Positions 50,523-64,000 of a DNA stretch of 64,000 bases are shown here, in pieces; position 1 is the first letter of the stretch, and the number at the start of each line of letters is the position of its first letter. This stretch comes from Agrococcus sp. KRD186 (GTDB lineage Bacteria; Actinomycetota; Actinomycetes; Actinomycetales; Microbacteriaceae): the NCBI RefSeq assembly GCF_017168255.1, contig NZ_JABFAP010000001.1:881335-945334 (forward strand). The letters run 5' to 3'. Position numbers and translations under genes: made by a program. The notes under the pieces were generated by a model. The model made no database searches, was not told the origin of the DNA, and saw only the letters and a list, made by a program, of their open reading frames with translations.

Positions 50523-51730
50523 AGGCCCAATGCCTCCAGTCCAGGGAGGCGGGCGCCCTCGAGGAATTCGAGGCTCGCACCGCCGCCGGTCGAGATGTGA
50601 CCGAACGCGTCGTCGGTGAAGCCGAGCTGCCGCACCGCGGCGGCCGAGTCGCCGCCGCCGACGACCGAGAGGCCCTCGATCTCGGTGAGCGCCTGCGCGA
50701 CGGCCTTGGTGCCGTGCGCGAAGGCCGGCATCTCGAACACGCCCATCGGGCCGTTCCAGAAGACCGTCGAGGCGCCGCAGATGGCGTCGGCGAACGCGGC
50801 CGCCGAGTCGGGACCGATGTCGAGCCCGATGCCGTCCTTGCCGAAGCTCGACTGCTCGATCGCGTCGGCGGCGACCGTCTCGTGCTCGGCGTCGGCGTCG
50901 AAGGCGGCTGCGACGACGATGTCGGTGGGCAGCAGCAGCTCGACGCCGAGCTCCTGCGCCTGCTGCAGGTAGCCGCGCACGCGGTCGAGCTGGTCGTCCT
51001 CGAGCAGGCTCGAGGCGACGCCGTGGCCCTGCGCGGCGAGGAAGGTGAAGAGCATGCCGCCGCCGATGAGCAGCCGGTCGACGCGCGGCAGCAGGTGCTC
51101 GATCACACCGAGCTTGTCGCTCACCTTGGAGCCGCCGAGCACGACGGCGTAGGGGTGCTCCGGCGAGTCGGTCAGCCGCGAGAGCACCTCGAGCTCGCGC
51201 TCGACGAGCATGCCGGCGGCGCTGGGCAGCGCCTTGGCGATCTCGAACACGCTCGCCTGCTCGCGATGGACGACGCCGAAGCCGTCGGAGACGAAGACGT
51301 CTGCACCTTCGGCGAGCTCGCCGGCGAACGCAGCGCGGTCGTCGGCATCCTTGCTGGTCTCGCGGGGGTCGAAGCGCAGGTTCTCGAGCAGCGCCAGCTG
51401 CCCGTCCTGCAGGGCGGCGCGGACGCGCTCGGCGTCCTCGCCGACCGTGTCGGTCGCAAAGGCCACCGGGGTCTCGAGCAGCTCGCTCAGCCGCGCGGCG
51501 ACGGGCTCGAGCGAGTACTGCGCCTCCGGCTCGCCCTTCGGGCGGCCGAGGTGGGACATCGCCACCACCTTCGCGCCCTGCTCGAGCAGGGCGCGAAGGG
51601 TCGGCAGCGATGCGACGATCCTGCCCTCGTCGGTGATGGCACCGTCCTGCAGCGGGACGTTGAAGTCGCAGCGGATGAGGACGGTCTTCCCGGCGAGATC
51701 GCCGAGCGATGAGAGGGTGCGGATCGCCAT
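50519..51730 (-). CDS. pgk: Phosphoglycerate kinase
   Basis: A 403-residue kinase that makes ATP from 1,3-bisphosphoglycerate. Signature RCDFNVPL lies near residue 19; SHLGRPKG near 57; [10 protein letters not shown] near 193; the C-terminal GGGDSAAAV near 364 binds nucleotide. Five bases separate it from gap. The start MAIRTL at 51730 fits the family; the ribosome site is weak, suggesting coupling to gap translation. Confidence 0.96.
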   Translation of the reverse strand: MAIRTLSSLGDLAGKTVLIRCDFNVPLQDGAITDEGRIVASLPTLRALLEQGAKVVAMSHLGRPKGEPEAQYSLEPVAARLSELLETPVAFATDTVGEDAERVRAALQDGQLALLENLRFDPRETSKDADDRAAFAGELAEGADVFVSDGFGVVHREQASVFEIAKALPSAAGMLVERELEVLSRLTDSPEHPYAVVLGGSKVSDKLGVIEHLLPRVDRLLIGGGMLFTFLAAQGHGVASSLLEDDQLDRVRGYLQQAQELGVELLLPTDIVVAAAFDADAEHETVAADAIEQSSFGKDGIGLDIGPDSAAAFADAICGASTVFWNGPMGVFEMPAFAHGTKAVAQALTEIEGLSVVGGGDSAAAVRQLGFTDDAFGHISTGGGASLEFLEGARLPGLEALGL

Positions 51731-51735
51731 GCGGA

Positions 51736-52803
<1,068 letters not shown>

Positions 52804-52823
52804 TCACATGGTGACGTTGTGGG

Positions 52824-53447
52824 TCAGCGGACGATGAGTCCCGCGGTCTGCGTCTTCGCGGCGTCGAATCGGGCCTGCGCGTCCTGCCAGTTCACGATGT
52901 TCCAGAACGCCTTGACGTAATCGGCCTTGACGTTCAGGTAGTCGAGGTAGAAGGCGTGCTCCCACATGTCCAGCATCAGGATCGGCTGCGCGCCGACGGG
53001 CACGTTGCCCTGCTGGTCGAACAGCTGGAACACGTTCAGCCGCGAGGCGATCGAGTCCCATGCGAGCACCGACCAGCCCGAGCCCTGGATGCCCGTGGCG
53101 TTGGCGGTGAAGTGCGCCTTGAACTTGGCGAAGTCGCCGAAGAACTCGCCGATCGCGGCCTGCAGCTCACCCTCGGGCTCACCGCCGCCGTCGCCGGCGA
53201 GGTTGTTCCAGAACACGGTGTGGTTGGTGTGCCCGCCGAGGTTGAACGCGAGGTCCTTCTCGAGCTTGTTGATGGCGCCGAAGTCATCGGCGTCGCGCGC
53301 GGCCTGCAGCTTCTCGAGCGCGGTGTTCGCGCCGTCGACGTAGGCCTTGTGGTGCTTGTCGTGGTGGAGCTCCATGATCTTCGCGGAGATGTGGGGCTCG
53401 AGTGCCGCGTAGTCGTACGGCAGGTCGGGAAGGGTGTAGACGGCCAT
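52824..53447 (-). CDS. sodA: Superoxide dismutase (Mn/Fe family)
   Basis: A 207-residue Mn/Fe superoxide dismutase that turns superoxide into peroxide and oxygen. Metal ligands are His27 (near ELHHDKHH), His in NHTVFWNNL near 75, and Asp/His in DMWEHAFYLDY near 160. The QGSGW element fits manganese-type enzymes. Start at 53447 (MAVYTLP) has AGAGGA at 8-13 bases upstream; an ATG three codons earlier lies too near it. Not secreted. It lies between gap and whiA. Confidence 0.93.
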   Translation of the reverse strand: MAVYTLPDLPYDYAALEPHISAKIMELHHDKHHKAYVDGANTALEKLQAARDADDFGAINKLEKDLAFNLGGHTNHTVFWNNLAGDGGGEPEGELQAAIGEFFGDFAKFKAHFTANATGIQGSGWSVLAWDSIASRLNVFQLFDQQGNVPVGAQPILMLDMWEHAFYLDYLNVKADYVKAFWNIVNWQDAQARFDAAKTQTAGLIVR

Positions 53448-53494
53448 GGGATTCATCCTCTCTTGCGCGCGCTGCGCGCCGATTGGTCAGTTCG

Positions 53495-53500
53495 ATCCTA
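53495..53500 (-). promoter_or_regulatory. Candidate -10 box of sodA
   Basis: TAGGAT on the minus strand, 47 bases before the sodA start. No clear -35 was seen. Confidence 0.4.
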
Positions 53501-53541
53501 GCCACCGGCATCCTGCACGGGACAGGCGCCGGAGGGTCGTG

Positions 53542-54519
53542 TCAGACGTCGATGTCCTCCGGCACTGCGGACTCGGTGCCAGGGATGCCCTGGTCCTGCG
53601 CGGAGCGGTCGGCCATCGCCAGCAGGCGGCGGATGCGGCCGGCGACCGCGTCCTTCGTCATGGTCGGCTTCGCCAGGTGCCCGAGCTCGTCCAGGCTCGC
53701 GTCGCGGTTCTCGAGCCGCAGACGGCCGGCGTAGGCGAGGTGCTCCGGCACCTCCGGGCCCAGGATCTCGAGCGCGCGCTCGATGCGGGCGCACGCGGCC
53801 ACGGCGGCCTGCGCGCTGCGCCGCAGGTTGGCGTCGTCGAAGTTCACCAGCCGGTTCGCCGTGGCGCGCACCTCGCGGCGCTGCCGCAGCTCGGCCCAGG
53901 CCTGCACCGTCTGGTGGGCGCCCATGGTGGTGAGCATGCGCGAGATCGGCTCGCCCTCGCGGATCACCACGCGGTGTGCGCCTCGCACCTCGCGCGACTT
54001 CGCGGGCACGCCGAGGCGGCCGGCGGCGCCCACGAGCGCCATGGCTGCCTCGTTGCCGGGGCAGGCGACCTCGAGCGCGGCCGAGCGGCCCGGGTCCGAC
54101 AGCGAACCCTGCGCCAGGAACGCTCCTCGCCAGATGCCCGCCAGATCCTCGAGGGAGCCGGTGGTCACCTTGTTGGGGAGCCCGCGCACCGGCCGGCGTC
54201 GCGCATCCATCAGCCCTGTCTGCCTCGCGAGCGTCTCGCCCTCGGCGATCACTCGCACCAGGTAGGCGCCGCTCGTGCGGTTCGACGACGAGGAGATCTT
54301 CGCGATCTCTGCGCGCACGCCGTACAGCTCGAGGATGCTCCTGGCGAGCCTGCGCGCGGCAGCGGCGGAGTCGAGCTCGCTCTCGACCGCGACGCGGTTC
54401 GAGATGACGTGCAGACCGCCGGCGAACCGCAGCAGGGTCGCGACTTCTGCCGCCTTCGTCTGAGGCCTCGTCACGCGGACCCGCGCGAGCTCCTCCTTGA
54501 CGTCGTCGGTCAGTGCCAC
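53542..54519 (-). CDS. whiA: DNA-binding protein WhiA
   Basis: A 325-residue WhiA, with an N-terminal LAGLIDADG-like domain and a C-terminal helix-turn-helix ([25 protein letters not shown]). In streptomycetes it activates sporulation genes; in non-sporulating actinobacteria it is a cell-division regulator. Start GTG at 54519 ([11 protein letters not shown]) fits the family N-terminus and has a GAGAGGAG site; an ATG at 54537 overlapping the rapZ stop is the alternative. The uvrC-rapZ-whiA order is conserved in Gram-positives. Confidence 0.93.
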   Translation of the reverse strand: MALTDDVKEELARVRVTRPQTKAAEVATLLRFAGGLHVISNRVAVESELDSAAAARRLARSILELYGVRAEIAKISSSSNRTSGAYLVRVIAEGETLARQTGLMDARRRPVRGLPNKVTTGSLEDLAGIWRGAFLAQGSLSDPGRSAALEVACPGNEAAMALVGAAGRLGVPAKSREVRGAHRVVIREGEPISRMLTTMGAHQTVQAWAELRQRREVRATANRLVNFDDANLRRSAQAAVAACARIERALEILGPEVPEHLAYAGRLRLENRDASLDELGHLAKPTMTKDAVAGRIRRLLAMADRSAQDQGIPGTESAVPEDIDV

Positions 54520-54533
54520 GCCTGCTCCTCTCG

Positions 54534-55397
54534 TCATTCGCGCCCCAGATCTCGATGCTTGACGGCGACCCGCAGGCCCGGTGCGCCGGAGAGCCGCTTG
54601 GCCAGGTGCTCCGCGGTGGCCACCGAGCGGTGCTTGCCACCGGTGCACCCTACGCCCAGCACGGCGTGCAGCTTGTTCTCACGGACGTAGCCGGCGAGCA
54701 CCGGCCGCAGCGCCTCGACGTAGCGGTCGAGGAACTCCTGTGCGCCCTCCTGCTTGAGCACGTAGTCGGAGACGACGGCCTCGGTGCCGTCGTGCCCGCG
54801 AAGATCGGGGATCCAGAACGGGTTCGGCAGGAAGCGCATGTCGGCGACCAGGTCGGCGTCGACCGGCAGGCCGTACTTGAAGCCGAAGCTCATCACCGTC
54901 AGCGTCACCTCGAGCTCGCCGCCGGGAGCGAACCGCTCGCCGACGCGCGTCGTCAGCTGGTGCGGGTTGAGCCCGGTGGTGTCGAGGAGGTCGTCGGCCA
55001 TCCCGCGCAACGGCTCGAGCCGGGTGCGCTCCATGCGGATGCCGTCGAGGATGGTGCCGTCGCCCTGCAGCGGGTGCGGCCTGCGCACCTGCTCGTAGCG
55101 GCGCACCAGCTCGGCATCGCTCGCCTCCAGGAACATCACGCGCACCGAGTGCTCGGCGCGCAGCATCTCGACGAAGCGCTTGGCGTCGTCGAAGAGCGCA
55201 CCGCCCCGCACGTCGACGACGATCGCGAGCTTGGGCTCCGTGGATGCGTTGGTGGCGGCTGTGCGCACGAGCGCTCGCAGCATCGTGGGCGGCAGGTTGT
55301 CGACCACGAACCAGCCCAGGTCCTCGAGCGCGTTCGCCACGGTCGTCCTACCGGCACCGGACATCCCAGTGATGATGACGATCTGTCTGGCGTTCAC
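54534..55397 (-). CDS. rapZ: RNase adapter / nucleotide-binding protein RapZ (YvcJ)
   Basis: A 287-residue P-loop protein of the RapZ/YvcJ family. Walker A is GMSGAGRTT (near 11), Walker B-like VVDVRGG near 61, and the C-terminal GCTGGKHRS near 248 is the family hallmark. In E. coli RapZ guides RNase E to a small RNA; in Gram-positives it hydrolyses GTP/ATP with an unclear role. GTG at 55397 overlaps the uvrC stop by 4 bases. Confidence 0.93.
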   Translation of the reverse strand: MNARQIVIITGMSGAGRTTVANALEDLGWFVVDNLPPTMLRALVRTAATNASTEPKLAIVVDVRGGALFDDAKRFVEMLRAEHSVRVMFLEASDAELVRRYEQVRRPHPLQGDGTILDGIRMERTRLEPLRGMADDLLDTTGLNPHQLTTRVGERFAPGGELEVTLTVMSFGFKYGLPVDADLVADMRFLPNPFWIPDLRGHDGTEAVVSDYVLKQEGAQEFLDRYVEALRPVLAGYVRENKLHAVLGVGCTGGKHRSVATAEHLAKRLSGAPGLRVAVKHRDLGRE

Positions 55398-57300
55398 GCT
55401 TGCTGTCCCTGTCGCTCGGCTGCTCCCCCCATCGTATCGGCGCTGAGCCTGTGTGCCACGGTCGCCGCCAGAGCCCGCCCGATGCCCGGCACCTCGGCGA
55501 GCTGCTCGGCGCTCGCTGCGCGCACGCGCTTGGCGGAGCCGAAGTGCTTCAGCAGCGCGCGCACCCTGCCGGGACCCAGACCCGGGATGGTGCTCAGCTG
55601 CGACTCGATCGCGCTCGAGCGCTTCTGGCGCTGGTAGCCGATCGCCACCCGGTGGGCCTCGTCGCGCAGCCGCTGCACCAGGTAGAGCGCCTCGCTCGTG
55701 CGCGGGAGGATCACCGGGTACTCGTCGTCCGGCAGCCAGAGCTCCTCGAGCCGCTTCGCGATGCCGGCCAGCGCGACGCCGCGCACGCCGGCCTCATCGA
55801 GCGCCCGCTTGGCGGCCTGCACCTGCGGCCGGCCGCCGTCGACGAGCAGCAGCTGCGGCGTGTAGGCGAAGCGCGTCCCGGTGTCCTCCGGGTCGCCCTC
55901 GGCGATGTACCGCGCCCTGCGCGTCATGATCTGGTAGATCGAGTCGGTGTCGTCGGTGGTCTCCGCGATCGAGAACTTGCGGTACTGGTCCTTGCGGGGC
56001 AGGCCGTCCTCGAACACCACCATGGAGGCGACCACACCGGTGCCGCCCAGGTGCGAGACGTCGAAGCACTCGATGCGTAGCGGCGCCTCACTCATGCCCA
56101 GCGCCTCCTGCAGGTCGGCGAGCGCCTGCGAGCGCGTCACGTAGTCGCTGGTGCGCTTGGTGCGCGCCACCTGCAGCGCGTGCGCGGCGTTCACGGCGGC
56201 GGAGTCGGCGAGCTTGCGCTTCTCCCCCCGCTGCGGCACCCGCACCGCGACCCTGCCCGGCAGGCCGTGCTCGCTGCGGCGGTCGGTGAGCCAGATCTCG
56301 ACCTCGTCGGCCGCATCCGGCTGCTTGGGCAGCAGCACCTCACGGGCGGGCGGGTCGCCGGTCTCGTAGGCGATGCGCAGGATCTGGGTGGCGAGCTCGC
56401 CGTCGGTCAGGTCGATCTCGGTGTCGACCACCCACGACTTGGTGCCCCGGATGCGCCCGCCTCGCACGGCGAACAGGTGCACGGCCGCGCTGAGCTCGTC
56501 GTGCACGAGCCCGAACACGTCGGCATCCACCCGGTCGGAGAGCACGACGCTCGTGCGCTCGAGCACCGTCTGGAGCGCAGAGAGCTGGTCGCGCAGCCGC
56601 GCGGCGCGCTCGAACTCGAGCCGGGCGCTGGCGCGCTGCATCTCCTCGCGCACCCGGTCGACGAACTCCTGGTCGCCGCCGTTCATGAAGGCGACGAGGT
56701 CACGCGCGGTGGCGCGATGCTCGTCGAAGCTGACGCGTCCCACGCAGGGGGCGGAGCATTTGCCGATGTCGCCCAGCAGGCAGGGCCGGCCGCTGCGCTC
56801 GGCACGGTCGTAGACCGATTGGCTGCATGAGCGCATCGGGAATGCCTTCAGCAGGAGGTCGAGCGTCTCGCGGATCGCCCAGACCTTCGTGTACGGGCCG
56901 AAGTAGCGGGCGCCGCGCAGGTTGCGGTTGCGGGTGATGAGGGCGCGGGGCACATCGTCGCCCATCGTCACGGCCAGGTACGGGTACGACTTGTCGTCCC
57001 GGAACTGCACGTTGAACGGGGGCTCGTACTCCTTGATCCAGGTGAACTCCAGCTGCAGCGCCTCGAACTCGCTCGCCACGATGGTCCACTCGACCCGCAC
57101 GGCGGTGAGCACCATCCGCCGCGTGCGCTCGTGGAGCGTCTCGAGCGGCTGGAAGTAGTTCGCCAGCCGCTGCCGCAGGTTCTTCGCCTTGCCCACGTAC
57201 AGCACGCGCTCGTGCTCGTCGCGGAACCGGTACACGCCCGGCGCGGTCGGGATGGTGCCCGGGGCGGGCTTGTACGCGACGGTGCGCGAGGGCGCGGGCG

Positions 57301-57304
<4 letters not shown>
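55394..57304 (-). CDS. uvrC: Excinuclease ABC subunit C
   Basis: A 636-residue nucleotide-excision-repair nuclease. The N-terminal GIY-YIG domain is seen in [21 protein letters not shown], which cuts 3' of the lesion; a UVR motif lies near 215; the RNase H-like domain near 380-535 cuts 5', and helix-hairpin-helix motifs end the protein ([17 protein letters not shown]). The start overlaps the uvrA stop (ATGA). It works with UvrA and UvrB; uvrB is not in the window. Confidence 0.95.
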
Positions 57305-60177
<2,873 letters not shown>

Positions 60178-60183
60178 CCACAC

Positions 60184-60189
60184 ATCGTA
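60184..60189 (-). promoter_or_regulatory. Leaderless -10 box of uvrA
   Basis: TACGAT on the minus strand, 6 bases before the GTG at 60177. Confidence 0.5.
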
Positions 60190-60255
60190 GGACCGGCCGC
60201 TGACACGGACCCTCCGCGTTCGCCGCAGGCACACGCGCCGTGCACCATCACGGCC

Positions 60256-61983
60256 TCACTCGGCGATGCTGCCGATGGCCTGCTCGACGACCACGCCGCT
60301 GCCCTCCGCCACGAGCTGCTGGAGGATGCCGGCGCGGTGCGCGGCGACCTTCGTCTCCATCTTCATGGCGTCGAGCACCGCGATCTCCTCGCCCGCCTCG
60401 ACCCGTGCGCCGTCCTCGAGCAGCCAGCGCACGAGCGTGCCTGGCACGGGAGCGGGGATGGCTGCGGCATCCGGCTGGGATCCGGCCCGGTCCGCGCTGC
60501 CCTGCGGCGGGGCGCTGCCGGCCGCGGCGGCCAGCAGCGCGTCCGGCAGCCCGAGCACCACGCGGCGACCGTCGATCTCGATCGGCACCCGCCGCAGCGG
60601 CCGCCGGTCCGCGGGCGCGGCTCGGCCCTGCGGCTCGAGCCGCGGCATCAGCTCGGCCTCGATCCACTGGGTCGAGACGGCGAAGCCGGCGGTCGAGAAG
60701 TCGGGCTCGTCGAGCAGCGCGACCGCGAAGGGCGCGACCGTCGCGACGCCCGTCACCTCGAGCTCGGCGAGCGCCCGCCGCATGCGCACGATGGCCGCAT
60801 CACGATCGGGCGCATGCACGATGAGCTTCGCCGCGAGGGAGTCGAAGGCGGCTTCGACGCGGTCGCCGGCCTCCACGCCCGCGTCCCACCGCACGCCAGG
60901 CCCGCCCGGCACGCGCAGCGCCTCGATGCGGCCCGGGCTGGGCAGGAAGCCGCGACCGGGATCCTCGGCGTTCAGCCGCAGCTCGATCGCGTGCCCGGCG
61001 GGCTGGGGGGTCGCGTCGAACGACGGGCCGTGCCCCTCGGCGATGCGGAACTGCTCCCGCACCAGATCGACCCCCGTCACGGCCTCGGTGACCGGATGCT
61101 CGACCTGCAGCCGCGTGTTCACCTCCAGGAACGAGATGGTGCCGTCGGCGCCCAGCAGGAACTCGACGGTGCCCGCCCCGCGGTAGTCCACCGCCGCGCA
61201 GATGTCGCGCGAGGCGGTGTGGATGCGCGTGCGCTGCTCAGCGCTCAGCCCGGGTGCGGGCGCCTCCTCGACGAGCTTCTGGCTGCGCCGCTGCAGCGAG
61301 CAGTCGCGGTCGCCGACCACGACCACCTTCCCCCTGCCGTCCCCGAGCACCTGTGCCTCGACGTGCCGCGGATGCTCGAGGTAGCGCTCGATGAAGCACT
61401 CCCCGCGCCCGAACGCCGCGACCGCCTCGCGCGTCGCCGAGCCGAACGCATCCGCCACCTCGTCGATGGTGCGGGCCACCTTCAGCCCGCGGCCGCCGCC
61501 GCCGAATGCGGCCTTCACGACCACCGGCAGACCGTGCTCCCGCGCGAAGGCGACCGCCTCAGCGGCGTCGGCGAGCGGCCGGTCGGTGCCCGGGGCCAAC
61601 GGGGCGCCGGTGCGCTGCGCGATCCGGCGAGCGGTGACCTTGTCGCCGAGCGCCTCGATGCTCTCCGGCGTCGGACCGATCCAGGTGAGGCCCGCGCCCT
61701 CCACGGCGCGCGCGAACGCGGCGCTCTCGGAGAGGAAGCCGTAGCCGGGATGCACGGCGTCCGCGCCGCTCGAGCGGGCAGCCGCCAGCAGCGCCTCGAT
61801 GCTCAGGTACGTCTCTGCCGCCGTCGTCCCCGGCAGCGCGATCGCTTCGTCGGCGTGCCGCACGTGCATGGCGTCGGCATCCTGATCGGCGTAGACGGCC
61901 ACCGAGCGGTAGCCGGCCTCGGCGCACGCGCGGATGATGCGCACGGCGATCTCGCCTCGGTTGGCGATCAGGATCTTCTGCAT
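60256..61983 (-). CDS. Biotin carboxylase/biotin carboxyl carrier protein fusion
   Basis: A 575-residue acyl-CoA carboxylase alpha-type subunit. The biotin carboxylase part (about 1-445) has KAAFGGGGRGLK (near 155), the ATP-grasp loop, and FLEVNTRLQVEHPVTE near 284. The C-terminal carrier domain has the biotinylated Lys541 in AMKM. It begins within the end of pxpBC (16-base overlap), so it belongs to the 5-oxoproline cluster. Whether it carboxylates an acyl-CoA or acts with PxpABC is unknown; no carboxyltransferase gene is adjacent. Start has an AGGAGG site. Confidence 0.9.
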   Translation of the reverse strand: MQKILIANRGEIAVRIIRACAEAGYRSVAVYADQDADAMHVRHADEAIALPGTTAAETYLSIEALLAAARSSGADAVHPGYGFLSESAAFARAVEGAGLTWIGPTPESIEALGDKVTARRIAQRTGAPLAPGTDRPLADAAEAVAFAREHGLPVVVKAAFGGGGRGLKVARTIDEVADAFGSATREAVAAFGRGECFIERYLEHPRHVEAQVLGDGRGKVVVVGDRDCSLQRRSQKLVEEAPAPGLSAEQRTRIHTASRDICAAVDYRGAGTVEFLLGADGTISFLEVNTRLQVEHPVTEAVTGVDLVREQFRIAEGHGPSFDATPQPAGHAIELRLNAEDPGRGFLPSPGRIEALRVPGGPGVRWDAGVEAGDRVEAAFDSLAAKLIVHAPDRDAAIVRMRRALAELEVTGVATVAPFAVALLDEPDFSTAGFAVSTQWIEAELMPRLEPQGRAAPADRRPLRRVPIEIDGRRVVLGLPDALLAAAAGSAPPQGSADRAGSQPDAAAIPAPVPGTLVRWLLEDGARVEAGEEIAVLDAMKMETKVAAHRAGILQQLVAEGSGVVVEQAIGSIAE

Positions 61984-63563
61984 GGGGTTCCTCCTGGTGA
62001 GGCAGTCTGCGCGATGCGGAAGCGGATGCGCGAGCCCGGCGGCAGCTGGCCGGCACGGTCGAGGTCGCGGTCGACGATCGCGCCGATGATGGGGTACCCG
62101 CCGGTGAGCGGGTGGTCGGGCAGGAACAGCACCGGCTGCCCATCGGGCGGCACCTGGATGGCGCCGGTGACCGCGCCCTCGCTCTCGAGCTCGCCGTCGC
62201 GGGCGCGCTCGAGCGGCACGGCGCCGTGCAGGCGCACGCCGACCCGGTCTGAGCGAGGCGTGACCTCCCACTCCTGCTCGACCAGGGTGGCGAGCGCGGC
62301 GGCGGTGAACCAATCGTCGCGCGGGCCCAGCACGATCGCGAGCTCGACCGTCTCACCGGTGACGGGCAGGGGGATGCGCGGGGCGCGGGTGCGCTCGACG
62401 GCGGCGATGCCGTGGGCGGGGCCGCGGAGCGGCAGCACGGCGCCCGCGGCCAGCGGTGCGGGGCCCAGGTGCGCGAGCGTGTCGGTCGCCAGGCTGCCGA
62501 GCACGGGATCGAGCGCGATGCCGCCGCGGATCGCGACGAGCACGCGCAGGCCGTCGCGGGCGGCGCCGATGCGCAGCGCCTCGCCGTCCTCGATGGCGAT
62601 CGGGCGACCGTGCTCGACGGGGTGCGTCACCGAGTCGGGCGCACCGCCCGGCTCGACCCACGCATCCGCCATCGCGCCCGCGAGCGAGACGACCGCGTCG
62701 CCGCGGAACCGCAGCAGCGCTCCCCCGCCGGCGAGCTCGAGGCCCGCCTCGCCGGGTGCGTTGCCGACGGCGCGGTTGGCCTCGGCGAGGGCCGCGCGGT
62801 CGGCGGTGCCGGAGGCCGAGACGCCCTCGGCGGCCATGCCGGGGCGGCCCAGATCCTGCACCAGCAGCTGCAGGCCGGGCCGCACCACCTCGATCGCATG
62901 CGCGGCGTCGACGGCGCGGTGCTCGGGCGCCTGCGCCCGCACGAGCGCGCGCTCGACGCGCTCGAAGCGCACCGTCGTGCCGGGCCCCAGGATCGCGGGC
63001 GGGTCGCGTTCGAGATCCCACATCGCCAGGTCGGTGCGGCCGATGAGCTGCCAGCCGCCGGGGCTCTCCTTCGGGTAGACGCCCGAGAAGCGGCCGGCCA
63101 GAGCGACCGAGCCCGCGGGGATGCGCGTGCGCGGCGAGGAGCGCCGGGGCACGTCGAAGAGCGGGTCGTCGCCGGCGAGGTAGCCGAAGCCGGGTGCGAA
63201 GCCGGCGAACGCGACCGTCCAGGTGGCCGCCTGGTGCCGGGCGACGAGCTCGTCGTGGCTGACGCCGAGCAGCCGGGCGACCTCGGCGAGGTCCTCGCCG
63301 TCGTAGCGCACGGGGATCGTGACGGCACCGGTGCCCGTCGCGCGCTCGGTCGTGGGCTCGAGCGCGAGCAGCCGCGCGGTGAGCTCGGCCGCCGTGCTCG
63401 CGGTCGGGTCGAAGCGCACCAGGATGGTGCGGGCGGCGGGCACGAGCTCGGTGACGCCCGGCAGCTCGGCGGCGACGAGCGCCGGCAGCAGCCGCATCGA
63501 CTCGTCGAGATCGGCCGCCTCGAGCAGCAGGGCGGTGTCGGCCGCCACCAGCACGCGCGTCAT
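61968..63563 (-). CDS. 5-oxoprolinase subunits B and C, fused (PxpB-PxpC)
   Basis: A 531-residue fusion of PxpB (KipI-like, about 1-205) and PxpC (KipA/urea-amidolyase-like, about 215-531). PxpB shows AFAGFAPGFGYLAGDD (near 115) and PGGWQLIGRT near 167; PxpC shows LQLLVQDLGRPGMAAEGV (near 230) and DHPLTGGYPIIG near 483. With PxpA they form the ATP-dependent 5-oxoprolinase that opens pyroglutamate to glutamate. In E. coli the subunits are separate. The reading starts at ATG 63563. It overlaps the next gene by 16 bases. Confidence 0.88.
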   Translation of the reverse strand: MTRVLVAADTALLLEAADLDESMRLLPALVAAELPGVTELVPAARTILVRFDPTASTAAELTARLLALEPTTERATGTGAVTIPVRYDGEDLAEVARLLGVSHDELVARHQAATWTVAFAGFAPGFGYLAGDDPLFDVPRRSSPRTRIPAGSVALAGRFSGVYPKESPGGWQLIGRTDLAMWDLERDPPAILGPGTTVRFERVERALVRAQAPEHRAVDAAHAIEVVRPGLQLLVQDLGRPGMAAEGVSASGTADRAALAEANRAVGNAPGEAGLELAGGGALLRFRGDAVVSLAGAMADAWVEPGGAPDSVTHPVEHGRPIAIEDGEALRIGAARDGLRVLVAIRGGIALDPVLGSLATDTLAHLGPAPLAAGAVLPLRGPAHGIAAVERTRAPRIPLPVTGETVELAIVLGPRDDWFTAAALATLVEQEWEVTPRSDRVGVRLHGAVPLERARDGELESEGAVTGAIQVPPDGQPVLFLPDHPLTGGYPIIGAIVDRDLDRAGQLPPGSRIRFRIAQTASPGGTPCRRS

Positions 63564-63624
63564 GCGGCGGAGACGGCCCGGGCGGCACGCGCCTGCGAGA
63601 GCTGCGCTGCGGATGCGTCGGCCG

Positions 63625-64000
63625 TCATGGGCGCACCGGTGCGAAGGGCGCGATGGTCACCCCGGCGGCCTCGAGCGCCTCGCGCGTGGCCTGTGCCATC
63701 GCGATGGCGCCGGCGCTGTCGCCGTGCACGCAGATGGACTCCGCGCGCACCGCGACGTCGCTGCCGTCGATCGCCTCGATCACGCCCTCCTGCGCGAGCC
63801 GCACCATGCGGGCGGCGACGAGCTCGGGGTCGTGCAGCACGGAGCCCTCGAGCGTGCGCGAGACGAGCAGGCCCTCGGGCGTGTAGGCACGGTCGGCGAA
63901 GGCCTCGGCGGCCGTCGCCAGTCCCGCCCGATCGGCGATGTCGAGCACGACACCGCCCGCCAGGCCGAGCAGCACGAGCGAGGGGTCGACCGCGCGGATG
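63625..64000 (-). CDS. pxpA: 5-oxoprolinase subunit A (LamB/YcsF family), partial
   Basis: The C-terminal part of a LamB/YcsF protein, cut by the window edge; full members have about 250 residues. The visible part contains [14 protein letters not shown], then [16 protein letters not shown] and the family hallmark [14 protein letters not shown] before the C-terminus. It is the catalytic-associated subunit of the 5-oxoprolinase PxpABC. The stop is at 63625, 61 bases before the start of pxpBC; the N-terminus lies beyond 64000. Confidence 0.9.
   Translation of the reverse strand, partial: IRAVDPSLVLLGLAGGVVLDIADRAGLATAAEAFADRAYTPEGLLVSRTLEGSVLHDPELVAARMVRLAQEGVIEAIDGSDVAVRAESICVHGDSAGAIAMAQATREALEAAGVTIAPFAPVRP

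Noticed and set aside
60256-63563. Urea amidolyase or allophanate hydrolase
   Set aside because: The biotin carboxylase and KipA-like domains recall it, but the PxpB-PxpC fusion next to a LamB/YcsF protein points to 5-oxoprolinase instead.

Overview
The window is a 64 kb stretch of chromosome from a high-GC Gram-positive bacterium of the Actinomycetota, most likely a member of the Microbacteriaceae (an Agrococcus-like genome would fit). The reasons are the strong G/C bias at third codon positions, actinobacterial marker genes (rbpA, whiA, opcA, the GlgM-type glycogen glucosyltransferase, DUF3099, heme A synthase of the actinobacterial type) and many leaderless genes with a TANNNT -10 box directly before the start codon. 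No rRNA, tRNA, CRISPR array, prophage or insertion sequence was seen. Genes are tightly packed: no gene-free stretch exceeds 300 bases, and many neighbours overlap by 4 bases.

Layout. 1-15 kb: housekeeping and envelope genes (SGNH esterase, D-Ala-D-Ala carboxypeptidase with an rRNA/tRNA methyltransferase), a divergent metal sensor/metal-efflux P1B-4 ATPase pair, a sirtuin, glycosyltransferase, hydrolase, exonuclease, ribosomal protein L31 type B, a lone ABC ATPase, divergent glycogen genes glgM/glgC, serB and fabG. 15.2-24.4 kb: a self-contained sugar catabolic islet: a ROK repressor, and divergent from it a seven-gene operon with a ribose-type ABC transporter, two Gfo/Idh/MocA dehydrogenases and two IolE-like TIM-barrel proteins. 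Its enzyme set matches the oxidation, elimination, hydration and reduction route known for levoglucosan. It sits between fabG and DUF3099. 24.4-32.2 kb: DUF3099, SURF1, a VOC protein, a TRIC-like channel, an ABC-F ATPase, a PEP mutase/isocitrate lyase relative, BioY and a DEAD-box helicase.

32.2-40.7 kb: the suf Fe-S assembly operon (sufB, sufD, Rieske ferredoxin, sufC, sufT-like) ending in pnuC, then heme A synthase, Ppx/GppA, an acetyltransferase and heme O synthase. With SURF1 these serve cytochrome oxidase biogenesis. 40.9-48.9 kb: a pentose-phosphate operon tkt-tal-pgi-zwf-opcA-pgl. 49-60.2 kb (all on the minus strand): uvrA-uvrC-rapZ-whiA, sodA, gap-pgk-tpiA, secG-rbpA. 60.3 kb to the end: a 5-oxoprolinase cluster (pxpA cut by the window edge, a fused pxpBC and a biotin carboxylase/BCCP protein).

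Central carbon metabolism dominates. The glycolytic triose genes, the oxidative and non-oxidative pentose-phosphate genes and the glycogen genes lie close together. The sugar islet would feed glucose or a glucose derivative into them.
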